A stretch of DNA of 64,000 nucleotides from Owenia fusiformis (Eukaryota > Annelida > Polychaeta > Sabellida > Oweniidae): NCBI GenBank assembly GCA_903813345.2, contig CAIIXF020000009.1:19617759-19681758 (forward strand), written 5' to 3'. Both the position numbers and the translations under genes were made by a program. Positions within the stretch are counted from its first letter, which is position 1; each line of letters begins with the position of its first letter. Positions 12,301 through 23,934 of this stretch are shown here, piece by piece. Under the pieces are notes generated by a model, which was given only the letters and a program-made list of their open reading frames with translations, ran no database searches and was not told the DNA's origin.

Positions 12301-15300
12301 TGGAAATTTGAATATCTGAAAAACAAAAAACAATTTCAAAAGTTCAATTTTTTTCTCAAAAATCTCTAAAATAACTTTTAAAGTCATGACAAATAGAAAA
12401 TGAATGATAAAAACATATTTTCAAACTTCACATGGGGCTTTTAAGAAATATTATGAGTTCACTCACTGCCACAACAAAAACATGAGTGATGAAATGAAAC
12501 ATGCAATACTATAGACAAGTTGAAGGTAACTTTCTAACAAATGGTCACAATATTCTCTGACATGCCTTTTTCTGATCACACACATCCCTCTGATTCTATT
12601 ACTGTATAAGAATTATTCATGCAAGAACAGGGACAGGAACATGAGGGATAAGTATCTGAAGAGGGGTCTACTCTAAACTAAGGGCAATGTGTATGCAGGT
12701 ATGGCAAATCAAAAATAGTTCATGTACCTACCAATAGTCTATCGCTATATGGAGGCTTCTCGTAGACATTCTAATTTATCAAAAATATGAAAAATATCTT
12801 TATATATCCTCAAAGCAATGTACGTTGAACGAAAATCATATATAAATGAGAAATATGGTTGCAAACATAACAATAACAACCAATGTACATGTAGTAACTC
12901 ATGAAATCAACTTTTTTGTTCTGAGTTACAGTATTCATATTGTAGACCAAGCCTGGAGTAGCTAAGGGGGTGGGGTTCAAAAGGCTTGGGCGAATACCCC
13001 CTCCTGGCCAAAAATTCTTTCAAAATCATGCAGTTTTCACATTTCTGAGCATTTTTCATGCACTTTTGGGCCAATTTTGTCAAAGTAAACCTCCCCTGGA
13101 ATTTTTCTGAATAGTAAAGACCCCCTTGGCAGAAGTTGGGCCTGTAGACTGTCACTGTAAATGATGAACGGTTTGGTAATACTGACTTACCACAAGGGCC
13201 TTTGTTTGGTTTATGTGTGTTAATGTCATAGGATGTGGCACCTTAGAGTTGATTGTCTTAGGGTCCTGCCAGGCTGGCCTATCATCTATAGTGTTCCTAG
13301 ATCTCTGTTTTAACTTAACCCTGCAATTAATACAGTAAAATATGTATTTAAGAATATGAAGTGAATTGTGCACTTTTTTTATGTCACATTTAGTCTAGAT
13401 GGACTCAATGGCTCGTGTGTTAATGCATACTTATACTGTATGTGAGCCTTAAAAGAGCTGTCATCCTCAGTTAAAGCTCTACAAACAGGATTTTGTTCCA
13501 TAAATTCCTAACAAATCATTGAGTTTGGGCTTTAATCACCTATTGACTAATTGGCAACCAACTTTTTCAAGGTCATTGTCAAGGGAAAAATTGAGTGTTT
13601 ATCCATTAGAAGTTCCCTTTACCAATTCTGATTTTATAAATTATATATCAAATTATCTACTTTTTGATTATTTTCAACTTAAGTTAGAACAAAATAATTT
13701 TAATATGGGTAAAATTTTCCGTAATTTGTATGGGTCAACCAACCCTTTTGATTTAATGCAGAGAGGATCCTATATGTATATGCGCTATTAACTATTAGAA
13801 GAGATTAATAATTAGCCCGTTGTGAAGTGAAATGTTATCTCATTATGTATTCAGGGCATGCAATCTCTAGTGATTTTCTACAAATTAACAGAATTTATGA
13901 GATAAGTGAAACATAATAGAATTATCAGATCAAATGGTATTTGTTGCAATGGAGATGGGACAATTTCACAGTAATTCAATGCCATCAAATAAGAAATGTT
14001 TAAAACCTGGTCCTTGCCCAAATAATATATGCATAATTCAATTAAACCAGTACTCGCCAAAATAAAGTATGTATAATTTAATTTAACACTCTGAACTTAT
14101 AAACGGCAAAACATGGATGTGCATTACTAAAGTTCCTGGTTTATTATCCATTCAAAACTATGTGTATTTCAACAAATAAATCAATAATTTGGGTTCTTCA
14201 TTCACACATGACCTTATCTTCTTTTTAATTAATCATGTATGAATATATATGGGGTTAAGCATCAGTATCAAATGCAGCACCTGATAAGCTGTAAAATTAC
14301 TATACCAAGCTGTTTGCCAAAGTAGGAGTACATAAAGGCTTTAAATGCAACAAAAGTAAATACCTTTCAGTATCTGTATCTTCTTCTTCTTCTTCTTCAT
14401 CTTCATCCTCATCGTCATCTTCTTCACTCTCATCACCTGCTTGCATCTTCATCCTGCATTCATGGCATATAGGAAATAAAAACTACATGTAAGAGTCTAG
14501 ACAATAAGTTGGAAGAATTCTTATTCAAATACATGTAGTCAGAAAGGAATACAGTATCAAACATGTTTACTTCAAAATGTTCCAATTATGATATAATGGT
14601 TACCATAACAACACACACTTCATTAAGGGTACACTTTATCATACGATTTGATATATAGTGTCGTAGCCAGGATTTGGTGACCAGGGGTTCAATTTTTTAT
14701 ATTATCCACAAATCTCTACCTTCATTGGGGTCCCAATTTTCTTACATACAATTTACACCCCCTCCAAAAGTGTGTCAACCATAAACTCCCCCATGGAGTG
14801 TTTAAGCCTCCTTATGTTTGAAATATTATTTGTATAATATGTACAGTGTAAAGGAAAAAACTGTTTTTAGTGCTGGAGAAAATACATTGACATCATGTCC
14901 GATACCTCCATATTGTTTTCGCAAAATACAATTGAATTTGAAGTTAGACAATTTGATTTTCTATGTTAAAATAGTTTTTGGTGAATCTTTTACTGAATAG
15001 ATATCCTGAAATCTGAAGGCAAGGTCATGATTTTAATATTACATTTGTTTAATGAAATCCAAATCAAGAGTTAACATATACATGTATTGAGCTAAGTTTA
15101 AGGGCAAATCCTAACACATCTTTAAGGAGCATATGCATCTTTTTAAAACGAGCTACTTTAGGGAGAAATCCTCATTTCTAATTTATTGAAATAGACTTAA
15201 GAGTTCACACAAAGATATGTCAAATTCTGAAATATGCAATTCCCACAATTTAATAATGAGATTATGATTTTTCTAAGAAACTCCAAATCAAAAGATTTTA

Positions 15301-17549
15301 TTTGGTATTTCATTTTATAATAGAGGAGTGTCCAATCATAATGACCTTATAAACTTACATTTAGTTACCGAGTTGAAGAATAATTAATAGCAAATATAAA
15401 TGGAATATTTATTTAATCATGGCGCACAAAAAAGTCTTTATGGCTACGTGAATACTCTCTGACGATAGAAGTGACAAATGATAATTTTAGTAATGTAATA
15501 AAATGGAACATACGTAGGCTGAAATTAAATTCCAAAACGACCAAATTGAAATAACACAATACCTATTGTACTCCGTAGGCTCTAAAATTAAACCTTTTTC
15601 AAATTGCAATGCCTTACAACAAAGAACACCTACTGTACTGTAGTGCTGAAAATACCCATTAGTTCTTTCTTTGAATTGAAATTAAAATTCAAAATTTGAT
15701 TCCCAGTACAGGTGACCCCAAAAATGTCACCCCCTTAATTTGGGAATAACTATATCAACATTTTGAAGGACCTTTCATGATTTTTTGTGTAGATAAAGAG
15801 CTCGATGCTTAAATCATTGGGATTTACCTAATAAGCAGTCAGTGCATCATATTTGACAAGATTGTTGATTAAAGGGTAAATTTTACATACTATTGATAAT
15901 ATGTATGAAAGCAATCCAGAAATGGCTCAAATAATGGCGACAGAAATCCCAATTTCAGAAAATTGCATGCATTTTCTTCATTTTTGGACAATATCACCAG
16001 ACCATACCTGAATGGAAAGTGTGATCATTTTAAAACTTGGAATCTAAACAGTCTATCTACGCAGATAAATTAAAAAATCATATTTGAGTTTATACTAAAA
16101 TGAGAGGATAATTTTTCTGGGTCAACCTGTATATGGAGGGGTATACGTGAATTAGGAAGCACGCACATTACAAATGTTCATTGAAATTTAGCAAAAGTAG
16201 AACTCCTTTGAGAAATCTTGGCTACAGCCTGAGTATAGCAGTCACATCCGACTGTTTTTTAAAGGCTGATTGTAGACACTGAAGCTTGCATTTGTCTAAA
16301 CTGTAATCGTATAATATGTTTTAATATAATTTCGCATTTTAATTCCATCAAAGTTTTAATATAAAAGAAATCGAAGTGATGGATAATAAATGCTATACCC
16401 ATTCAAATGCTTGTGTTTATAAATGATACATACATGTGTGCTTTTTATAATAACTAATTTCAAAATGTTTCTATTATTTGATATTTACTCTTGGGGACTA
16501 ATCAGCTCCGGGCAAGAATTTTTTTGTTTGAAATAAAACAAAACGAAGGCGCACTGATTTGAAAGAAAATGTGTTTTCATCAGTATTAAGACAATAAGTA
16601 GCTGTTTTTATGTTAAAATAAAAAATAACAAATTTTATGTTAAATTGATTGAACAAATTTATTTATAATTATAGGAACAATTTTCAGTGGCTTGAAAAAG
16701 ATTTAAAGAATAAATCGAAATATTGCAAAATGTAAATCAATTTGTTAGTATTAAGACAGTTGGTTTATTTCACCGGATATGAAGCAGCTTTTAAGTTGTG
16801 TGAAATTATTGTAATTTCTTTGCATTATGTCATGATGATCTGGGGTCTTCCCAATATTAGACAATCCCAACCCGTGCCTAAGGTTGCCAAACTTTTGGAG
16901 AGAAGTGTACAACTTTATTATGTTTTTATTTACTGGTCATATAAATTGAATTTAATGTTTCTGGTTTTCCACAAATATTCTTTTGGGAAACCCTGACCGG
17001 GGGTTCGTTCGAACCCATCGAACCCCCGGTCCCTACGGCTATGTATTAAGGTCAGGATATTAGGAACACGAACACCCAGATCCCATTCTTTAATAAGTAC
17101 CAGCTTGGACATTGTAGAGAATGTACAATAAACTTGATGGGCCTTTTGTAAGTTCCCTATATTCTCTTCTATTACACATCAGCTCTTAGTGCAGAATTTC
17201 ATTCTGTGTTTTCATTAACCAATAGTCTTTACAATATAATATATACTGATACTGACCTGTTCATAGCTTCCGCTAGTCTTTTTTCTGAGGCTGCTCTGTT
17301 TCCTCCACTCCCATGCTGTGCATGCTTGCGCTGAATGCTCCCACTCCCCGTATGTCCTTGCTTTGGTTGGCGATTTTTAGATTGACTACTGGGATGGCCA
17401 CTTTTGGGTCGAACTAGGGATTGTTTACTGCCAGAGGATCTACTCCTAGTAAAACATAAAGGTAAATATGTTACTACAGAAAAGGACCCAACAGCTGCAT
17501 CATCTACATCTATTTGGGACTCAAAAGTTTCAGTCATCTTCTTTCGTTC
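1..17549 (-). CDS. VWA3A/VWA3B-like protein with three VWA modules (29 exons, C-terminus off the window)
   Basis: Exons in coding order (minus strand): 17549-17257 (ATG at 17537), 14453-14364, 13320-13191, 12770-12732, 12042-11918, 11692-11609, 11441-11285, 10996-10890, 10410-10285, 10025-9917, 9306-9109, 8779-8641, 8122-8019, 7894-7719, 7322-7203, 6689-6615, 6319-6225, 5973-5728, 5449-5331, 4694-4587, 4122-4038, 3778-3653, 3330-3233, 2794-2676, 2400-2258, 1585-1441, 1122-978, 783-629, 266-1. All junctions are GT-AG and all phases agree, giving 1303 residues so far; human VWA3 proteins are about 1200-1300. Residues 101-122 are a Glu/Asp tract. Three repeats follow, each with a WL motif, a KRVFG-type linker and a VWA fold. 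The family is cytoplasmic and linked to motile cilia; that role is taken from relatives. No signal peptide or membrane segment is seen. Uncertain points: an alternative weak donor inside the first exon, an upstream 5' exon, and whether the last exon really runs to base 1 (the frame is open throughout). Confidence 0.88.
3392..3561. mobile_element. Short 'GTAGCCAGG' inverted-repeat element, copy a
   Basis: Ends CAGGCCATTAGCCAGG and CCTGGCTACAAGCCTG are inverted. The internal block GAAAAACTGCATGATTTTGA is shared with the copies at 4251, 12950 and 61552. It lies in a VWA3 intron. Confidence 0.7.
4251..4423. mobile_element. Short 'GTAGCCAGG' inverted-repeat element, copy b
   Basis: Starts GCCCGTAGCCAGG; ends with a degraded inverse (GCTGGCTATGGGGC). 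Shares ATCATGCAGTTTTTCATAAT with the other copies, in the opposite orientation to copies a and d. VWA3 intron. Confidence 0.65.
6848..7030 (+). repeat. Dispersed repeat in a VWA3 intron (inverse copy at 21590)
   Basis: GTGATCTCCCCAGGATTTTT opens a block with GTGGGTGCAAAATTTTCATT and ATTTTCACAATTCAGACCAA. The inverse of the central part is found at 21590-21730. Confidence 0.55.
7370..7553. mobile_element. TA-flanked 'ACAGTAAAACC' MITE, copy 1
   Basis: Left TACAGTAAAACCTGTCTTA; right CACTGATTTAACTGTA (degraded inverse). Inside, the word AGTGAACACCT repeats. This end resembles the pogo/Tigger group. VWA3 intron. Confidence 0.65.
8251..8356. repeat. Imperfect hairpin of about 105 bp
   Basis: CACTATCGTTGCATATATGC and GCATATGTGCAACTATAGT pair across a loop that contains TATGGCCCGA. 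VWA3 intron. Confidence 0.6.
8492..8632. mobile_element. 'GTAAAACC' MITE, copy 2 (truncated)
   Basis: AAAACCAGTCTAAGTGAACA and further AGTGAAC words match copies at 7370 and 10483; the right end is not preserved. VWA3 intron. Confidence 0.5.
8843..8996. mobile_element. 154-bp hairpin MITE with TA ends
   Basis: TACACAGGGAGATATGCC at the left and GGCATATCTCCCTGTGTA at the right are perfect inverse complements of 18 bp. The interior, built of GAGTACTCAT-type words, is also largely self-complementary. VWA3 intron. Confidence 0.85.
9320..9695. repeat. Minisatellite of about 21-bp units in an intron of the VWA3 gene
   Basis: About 17 imperfect copies of TTAGAATGGTCAATGTTTTGC follow each other, with single-base indels. 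The array lies right beside the exon 9306-9109 acceptor, within about 15 bp. Confidence 0.9.
10483..10652. mobile_element. TA-flanked 'AAAACCTGTCTTAGTGAAC' MITE, copy 3
   Basis: Left TAGCAAAACCTGTCTTAGTG and right GTACACAGGTTTTACTGTA are inverted. Internal AGTGAACACCT words match copy 1. VWA3 intron. Confidence 0.7.
12950..13146. mobile_element. Short 'GTAGCCAGG' inverted-repeat element, copy c
   Basis: Degraded ends (CCTGGAGTAGCTAAGGG and its inverse near 13130) enclose AAAATCATGCAGTTTTCACA and GGGCCAATTTTGTCAAA, the family's internal blocks. VWA3 intron. Confidence 0.6.
14657..17043 (+). mobile_element. Copy 1 of the 2.4-kb 'CGTAGCCAGG' DNA element
   Basis: It starts TCGTAGCCAGGATTTGGTG and ends CCTGACCGGGGGTTCGTTCG followed by CCCTACGGCTATG. 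It lies in the intron between the exons 14453-14364 and 17549-17257 of the VWA3-like gene and explains most of that intron. Shared internal blocks with 45912-48422 are GTGAATCTTTTACTGAATA (14979), GCAGCTTTTAAGTTG (16783) and AAGGTTGCCAAACTTTTGG (16884). A separate small element (15707-16131) is nested in it. Confidence 0.75.
15707..16131. mobile_element. Small TA-flanked inverted-repeat element (MITE) nested in the 2.4-kb copy 1
   Basis: The ends are TACAGGTGACCCC and GGGTCAACCTGTA, inverted and starting and ending in TA as Tc1/mariner-type target duplications do. It is about 425 bp, AT-rich, without coding content. Confidence 0.6.
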
Positions 17550-18289
17550 CTAAAGAACATGTAATTGATAAACTTAATCAAGAGTAATAGTATACTGTTC
17601 TTAAAATTGCATCTTTCTTTCAAATTCAGATGTTTAAACCTAGATTAGGTTCAGTTCTTTGGTTAGGAGTATTTTGAACATATACAATGTTGAGCGAAGC
17701 AAAAAACGAGCGTTTAGGGGGTCTGGGAGGTTCTCCCCCAGGAAAATTTTGGAATTTGGTTGTATTTGGAGCGAATTTGCAACAATCTGATACGCCTATG
17801 TGCACATATGTTAGTCATTTCCAACTACATGTATATTAAGATGGTGTTGCAATCTATGATTATACGAGAATTCAAGTATATAACAAGGCCATCATGCCTG
17901 CCTTTATATACCGAATCATGACAGTTGATCTATGTGCATTAGAGGTCATTACGATCCTGTGATTCTAAAGTAGTTATTTACTGCTTTACTATCCGTGAAC
18001 GATAACCTTAAGAATTATGAGGTACATGTTAGACTGTATCCTTCGTCTGAATAAATATTCAGACTGTAAGTCACCTATTGTAAAATGTGGTGTTGTATAA
18101 ATGTTACAAATAAGTTTGTTTAATGATAGAATGATTACCTTATAAAGAACTCACAATATTATTTTTTCGTATATTGTCCTCTTACTGAAGATATTCATAA
18201 AATGTACAGACGCTTCTTGTAGCGAAGCCATTGATTAGGTCAAGCCATTTTGGCAATGCCAATTCTCACGATAAACGAGATTTAGCCAG

Positions 18290-18297
18290 TGACGTCA
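18290..18297. promoter_or_regulatory. Consensus CRE (TGACGTCA) upstream of the VWA3 gene
   Basis: A full CRE/ATF palindrome, about 740 bp upstream of the first identified VWA3 exon. The surrounding 18.2-18.4 kb is slightly richer in G+C than the neighbourhood. Whether it is in the promoter is unknown since the transcription start was not found. Confidence 0.3.
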
Positions 18298-18775
18298 GTC
18301 TATTTGTAAACAAATAACACGTGGAGCGGGAGCAACATTACGGAAGCGTATTGCTAAATTCCATTTGTGCGGGAATTTATTAGATCTAGTCATTTATTAT
18401 CATTATCCCGATTAATTTTCTTCATTTATAGTAAATAGAGCGGAAATATTCATGAAGAAGGCCGAGGTAATCAAGTGGTCATGTGTTGTCAAAGTTCAAA
18501 ATTTGCATATCTCGTTTGGATCTCGTGAACTCAAACGTCCTTGACATTGATTTCGCGATCTACTTATGAACACATCCTGAAGTTTCGGTGAGTCTGAACA
18601 TTTCATTATTTTATATCACCTTGTACCCGCCTTATACAAATATTTTTGCTTCTAGTTTAAGATGAACATCTCTTCAACATATTCACCAATTTTCAAGGTG
18701 AACATTCTTATAATAAACGAGAAATTAATGTGCAAAAAATATCACCGCGATTTCCACAGGAAATATATCAATCAT

Positions 18776-18804
18776 AACAGACCGAATATTATATTCGGTC
18801 TGTT
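18776..18804. repeat. Perfect 14-bp-arm palindrome
   Basis: AACAGACCGAATAT is followed, with at most one base between, by its inverse ATATTCGGTCTGTT. It is intergenic, 1.2 kb upstream of the VWA3 gene's first identified exon. Confidence 0.85.
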
Positions 18805-20397
18805 GGATACATACTAAGGTACATGTACCATGAAGTATTTTCTTGGTTTCTGAATCAGACTTTAATGAGAAAACCAATCTCTTTTGAACTTCCTAAACAA
18901 CCAAATATGGAAATTGAATGCTTGTACTTATCGTATATAAAAGCATGACATTGACAACCCACAAAAATGTGAACTAAATTAGTGAAATTAAAAATTAATG
19001 TCCGGTTGTTGGTAATTTCTATACCAGCCTGCTCAATTCTGTACCGAACTGGTATCACCTTACTTCCTACGAAAGGAGGAATAAAGCATTGATTAGAATG
19101 GTGAAATAGAACCGAAACTTTACATCATGATCATGTAAGACTTATCACAGAAAACCACCAAGATATTCACAGATCACGATGATGGTGTTGATGACATTGA
19201 TGATTGATCATCATTCATATTTTTGACATAAGAAGAAATACAAATTTGTCTTACTTAGTGCGCTCTTGCTCCTCTTCTTCTCCTACTTTATATTTGGACA
19301 GATACATTGTATACAACTAACGTTTCTTATACCTTTATGGATACATTTTTAAAGCAATATTGGAATGTGAATCAAGGAATAAATCAAGAAAAGTTTTCAA
19401 ATGTTTGTGTTGTCAATTATTACGGAGTGAATATTCTGACTATTTTCATTGGGGGAAGCTTTAAAATCATCATTTATCTTATGCTACGGACATTTACAGA
19501 TTTTTGAATTACATATTGAAAACAACGGTAAATTTTTCTATCGCTTCGTAAAGTTGTATAATCTACGTTATTTATAATATAGAAAAATCAATTAGTAACT
19601 ATATGTGGCGCGTCACGCTGAAATTGAAAAAAAATATTTGGACTTCTCCACAGCGTGTATTACAAAATAAGAGGTAAATATGAATAATATTCCAATTTAA
19701 AAGTGAAAAGAGAAATGAAGTTATGCTATATTATCGACCTGTTACTTTTTATCACGTTAACTGACACTAATGTTCATAGAAAAGCGAAAAAGACAAAATT
19801 CATTTCGAATTTATCATGGGTCTGGGTGATAATAGATATTATAAGGGTAACTTCATGACTCAAGATTGCAGTTAGAAATACCATTGAGGACCATTATAAC
19901 GTTTCATTTCATAATATATTCATGGGCACATATTTAGCTCAGCGAAACAGTGCCTAGTGTTCATCGCATCCTTGTCTAGCTTGCCGTTACCTGATAATGA
20001 TTCGGTGACCACACCATTTTTGAGATAACTGAATCTGGAGAGAGCTACCACTGAAAAGCTACCTGTTTCAGAAAATTATTCTGCTCTACATAGTCTTGAA
20101 AATCATTCCGCCATCTCTAAAAATTCAGTTTCTATCCAAACTTGTAAATCTTTCCTGATAAAGTACATATTGTACCCTATCGAGAATAAACCTTGATTCA
20201 TTTATCAAACACTAGATGGCGCTGGGCTGCTTTTTTATACAGGAAACCAAATAACCAATGGTAACCGCTAGTATCCCTACTCCGAACTATATTCATAGCC
20301 ATCTGTTTAAAATACTGAAGATTGTGATTGGCCAATTAAAAAGTATAGTAATTTGATTGGCCTGTTTATGTGACAGCCTCAGTGGTGCAGGGTTACT

Positions 20398-20530
20398 TAG
20401 GTCCAAAGCCTTTTCTATATTCTGGCTTTGAGTGATTGTTTACAGCCGCCCTGATATTTAATATTTGTAAATCATGGTGACACACGCACAGTTGTTATGG
20501 CACAGTTATATGAAACATACCTTTAATTAT
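20398..20530 (+). repeat. Dispersed repeat (second copy at 36474)
   Basis: GGTCCAAAGCCTTTTCTATA, TCTGGCTTTGAG, GTAAATCATGGTGACACACG and TATGAAACATACCTTTA appear in the same order at 36474-36610. No end structure was recognised; it may be a short interspersed element. Confidence 0.55.
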
Positions 20531-20555
20531 GTACACATTTGCAGAATATCAGCTG

Positions 20556-20965
20556 TACAGTAAAATTTTAAATGTTTTGAACAACTTTGAATCCAATAAA
20601 TAAGCAATTAAGGACCATATTGAAACAGAATACTAGTTTGTAAAAATAGAAACATTTATACATGTCCTAACTTTTGTATATTTTAGTTTGTTTTGTAGTT
20701 TAGCTATCATAACTGTGGCCTTTTATATTTTGATGCTTTTGTGCCATGTTATTTTCGAAAAAATTAACATGGCTGAAACTCCCTAAATTACAAAAGGACA
20801 CAGCTTTGCTGCACATTATATTTAATTATCTGAAATATACAAAAGTTAGGACTTGTACATACGTTTCCATTTTTTTCATGTACTGTTGCAATATAGTCAT
20901 TTGATTGCTTATTTTTTAAATTCAAAGTAGTTCCAAACATTTAAAATTTTACTGTAATCGATTGT
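20556..20965. mobile_element. 410-bp fold-back element, intergenic
   Basis: Arms ACAGTAAAATTTTAAATGTT (left) and AACATTTAAAATTTTACTGT (right) are perfect inverse complements, and the match continues, with changes, through the words TACATGTCCTAACTTTTGTA and their inverse. Confidence 0.75.
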
Positions 20966-23733
20966 TATTATCACGTGCAAGGACTATAGTTGAATTCAGG
21001 TCACCATATCGATACCTGTCCTTTAACATGGAAAAGTTTAAAAGGCCCTAAAAACAGGAGATTTTGTGAAAACAACTGGTGAAAATTGCCTGTTGCCTGC
21101 TGCTAGTGAAACCCCAGTCAGCGCCGAGGAATAAACCCTGGGAAGAAACATGAAATATGTCGCAATTTTCCTCAACTGCTCAAATTTATAATCTAGTAAA
21201 ACAAAATGTTCATTTATCCATTTATTCATGCATTTTTTATTTGGTATTTCCCCGAATTTTCATTTGGTATTTTAATCTGAGACTAACATAAAATTCATCT
21301 TCTGAGTCTGTTACATGAACCTAAAAATTAAGAAATCTAAAGACTATCGTGCAATAATATATAGAAAAATATATTCATATTGCACACAAATGACATTTGT
21401 ATATCTTGGATTGCTTGTGAATAGGCTTATAGTCTGTAACTTCTTATATTTTGATGTTTCTCTGCCATGTTAATTCTGAAAAAATGACATGGGAGATAAA
21501 CCTCAACTTACAAGAGGACATAGGCTTATAGCACTGAATACTAAACAATTTGAAATATATGAACAGTGATCTCCCCAGCATTAAAGCATTAACGATTTTG
21601 AGAATATGCTTGCAATCCCACTTAAAGATCCATTTGCACCCAATTGAAATTGAGAAAAATCATGAAAAATTAGCATATTTTGACCAATTTTAGTCTGAAT
21701 TGTGAAAATGAGAATTTTGCCCCAACCTGAGAAATGTCATTTGTGTACAGTATGAATATATATTTTCCATATATTATTGCACATTAATCTTTAGATTTCT
21801 TATTTTTTAGGTTCAGATCGCTGGACTTGACCGCTATGTACCCAATAATGTGAGCCTGATTTGCGTTTATTCTTAGAAAATCAGGATCCCAAATATTAAT
21901 GCTGTTCTAGTTTTGCATTTCCAACCAAGCTAGCATGAATCTAAGATGAAAATTTAAACTATATTGGCAGTTTCCTTTCAAATTTTGACTCCTCCTGCAC
22001 ATTGTCTACTCAGTTTTGCACTGTGAAAGAGTGCAATAATTAGAGGTGTCACGGATACTCGATTTTGTATTGTTCCGTAGAATTTGGCTCTCGGGTCGGA
22101 ACACGGAACGATTATTCAACACTTCGGTTCGGTTTCGGAACAAGAAAATCGTACCTTCACGAAAAATGAGATTTTATCCTCTGGATAGTTAGGAAAAGGA
22201 CTATTATAAAACATCAAGAGGTCCATTCGGAAAATACCCTTTAGCTCTTGGTTTCAATAATACTACCAGACTAAGTTATGATGAAATCATATGTAAATAT
22301 TATCGAGTCACCTTATTATGACATAAGAAAGTAAAAAAGAAAATGTATATTTTAGAATATATTTTTACCTTTACTCCTAGATTATTTATTGGTTACAATA
22401 AGATAGGAGTGAAGGTTACCTAGAAATTATATACCATTTCCATGGAGTAGGTTATTGTCCCACTGAACAAAGTGGGATAGGGAAAAAGCCTCTCGTCCAT
22501 TCGCCCAACCAACCATTCTTTCCTTTGTGTATCTAATACTGGTTGATGGATTATGTCCAAATTTCATAGGCTGCCCATGGCTCTTTGCTCAAGAAGGAAT
22601 TTTCAATATGTCCTCTCATTTCAAAATGGCAGACATTTTTCATGAAAAATGTAATGGTTGATATCTCAAATACCAGTTTAAATGTTGAGGTATTTCAGGG
22701 TCAGAAAAGGGTACTAAACCACTACCAAATATGGCATTCTAATATAATATCAATTTTTTTTATTTTCAGGATGTAAAACTACAGAATCTCATTACAAATC
22801 TCCTTCAAGAATCTCATTCATCAATAGATCTGACATCTACCGATAGATATGAAGCATGTAAAAGTAAACATCCGCTAAATGTATTGTTTATTGAATCTCA
22901 AACATAAGTTTTACTCCTTATAGTCATTTGGTGACTTACAATTTTTTTTATGAAAACTGCACTGGAATAATTGACTGATAAACTAGAACTCCCACCAAGA
23001 ATTAAGATAGGATAGAAAGTTGGGAGCATCATGGTATGACAAAAGAAAATAGCTGATATATTACACTCGATAAATAAGAACACTATACTGAGAAGCATAA
23101 CATACAAGAGTACTATATAATAGGAATGACAAAATAGAACAGGTTGGTGCTAGAGGATTGCCTTTAATGGGACAACAGCTGAAAGCAAAAAGTGAGTTTT
23201 GCTTCTTTTATTATAATTATTAATTAAAAGTTGTATATAGTTACATGGTAGGTACTATATTCCGATTACTGTAGGGCCATATCAGTGCACATATCAAAAT
23301 AATTTGTTTTAGAATGTATTACTTTCTCTTTTGTAGAACATTTAAGATTAGTGTTAAATTGATCCAATAGATGTTTTAATTATTAACAAATAACGATCAT
23401 TGACCTTTATTAGTTAGTTTGGAGCTGAGTAAAGGTTGAGATTCTAATGACAGTTTTTTGTTAACTAATTTTTGATTTTGGAGAAACTGCACGGATACCT
23501 AGACTGATATTTACCACATGAATAATTATTATCAAGCAGCACCCTACAGAGTGACCATATTTCACAACATATGTTTGAATCAGAATTGTTGGAATCTGTT
23601 ACCTTAGTCATTTGATTTACTCAACTTATATTAGGCCACCCTTCTATTATTAGAACACGTCTATACAATTAATTAGCAAGCACTTTCTCTGATCGATGAA
23701 ACCTCCACAACCTTTGAACCTGATTTTAAAAAG
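20966..23733. other. Intergenic, repeats only
   Basis: Apart from the fold-back at 21315-21812 and AT-rich filler, nothing is recognised. The 5' flank of the SLC43 gene lies at the right end. Confidence 0.5.
21315..21812. mobile_element. About 500-bp fold-back element, intergenic
   Basis: Arms run from AACCTAAAAATTAAGAAATC and end with GATTTCTTATTTTTTAGGTT. The left arm continues through GTGCAATAATATATAG, mirrored near 21765. A segment similar, in inverse, to 6870-7010 is inserted at about 21590-21730. Confidence 0.65.
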
Positions 23734-23803
23734 GTAAATTGTGAAATATTTAAATTGGTAAATTGTGAAATATTTAAATTGGTAAATTGTGAAATATTTA
23801 AAA
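23734..23803 (+). repeat. Three copies of a 24-bp unit upstream of the SLC43 gene
   Basis: The unit GGTAAATTGTGAAATATTTA-AATT is repeated three times, about 130 bp before the start codon. It may lie in the 5' flank or 5' untranslated region. Confidence 0.85.
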
Positions 23804-23934
23804 CATATACATACTCTATGAAATTTTCATATTGAACATGACATATGTTACAACGTGCATTACCCATTCAAGCATATTTTAAATTATAGGAACCAAACCA
23901 AGTGCAGTGTAGATGACCATAAACGAACTGAAAT

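Larger units (their letters stand above)
17550..20397. other. 5' flank of the VWA3 gene, no further gene seen
   Basis: Probably contains the VWA3 promoter and any 5' untranslated exon. I see the CRE at 18290 and the palindrome at 18776, but no open frame with coding character on either strand. Confidence 0.5.

Noticed and set aside
17446-17480. An intron between 17445 and about 17480 in the first VWA3 exon, with a TTTTACTAG acceptor.
   Set aside because: The only donor of suitable phase (GG/GTCCTT) is weak and the intron would be very short, while the frame is open straight through. Kept as an uncertainty, not annotated.
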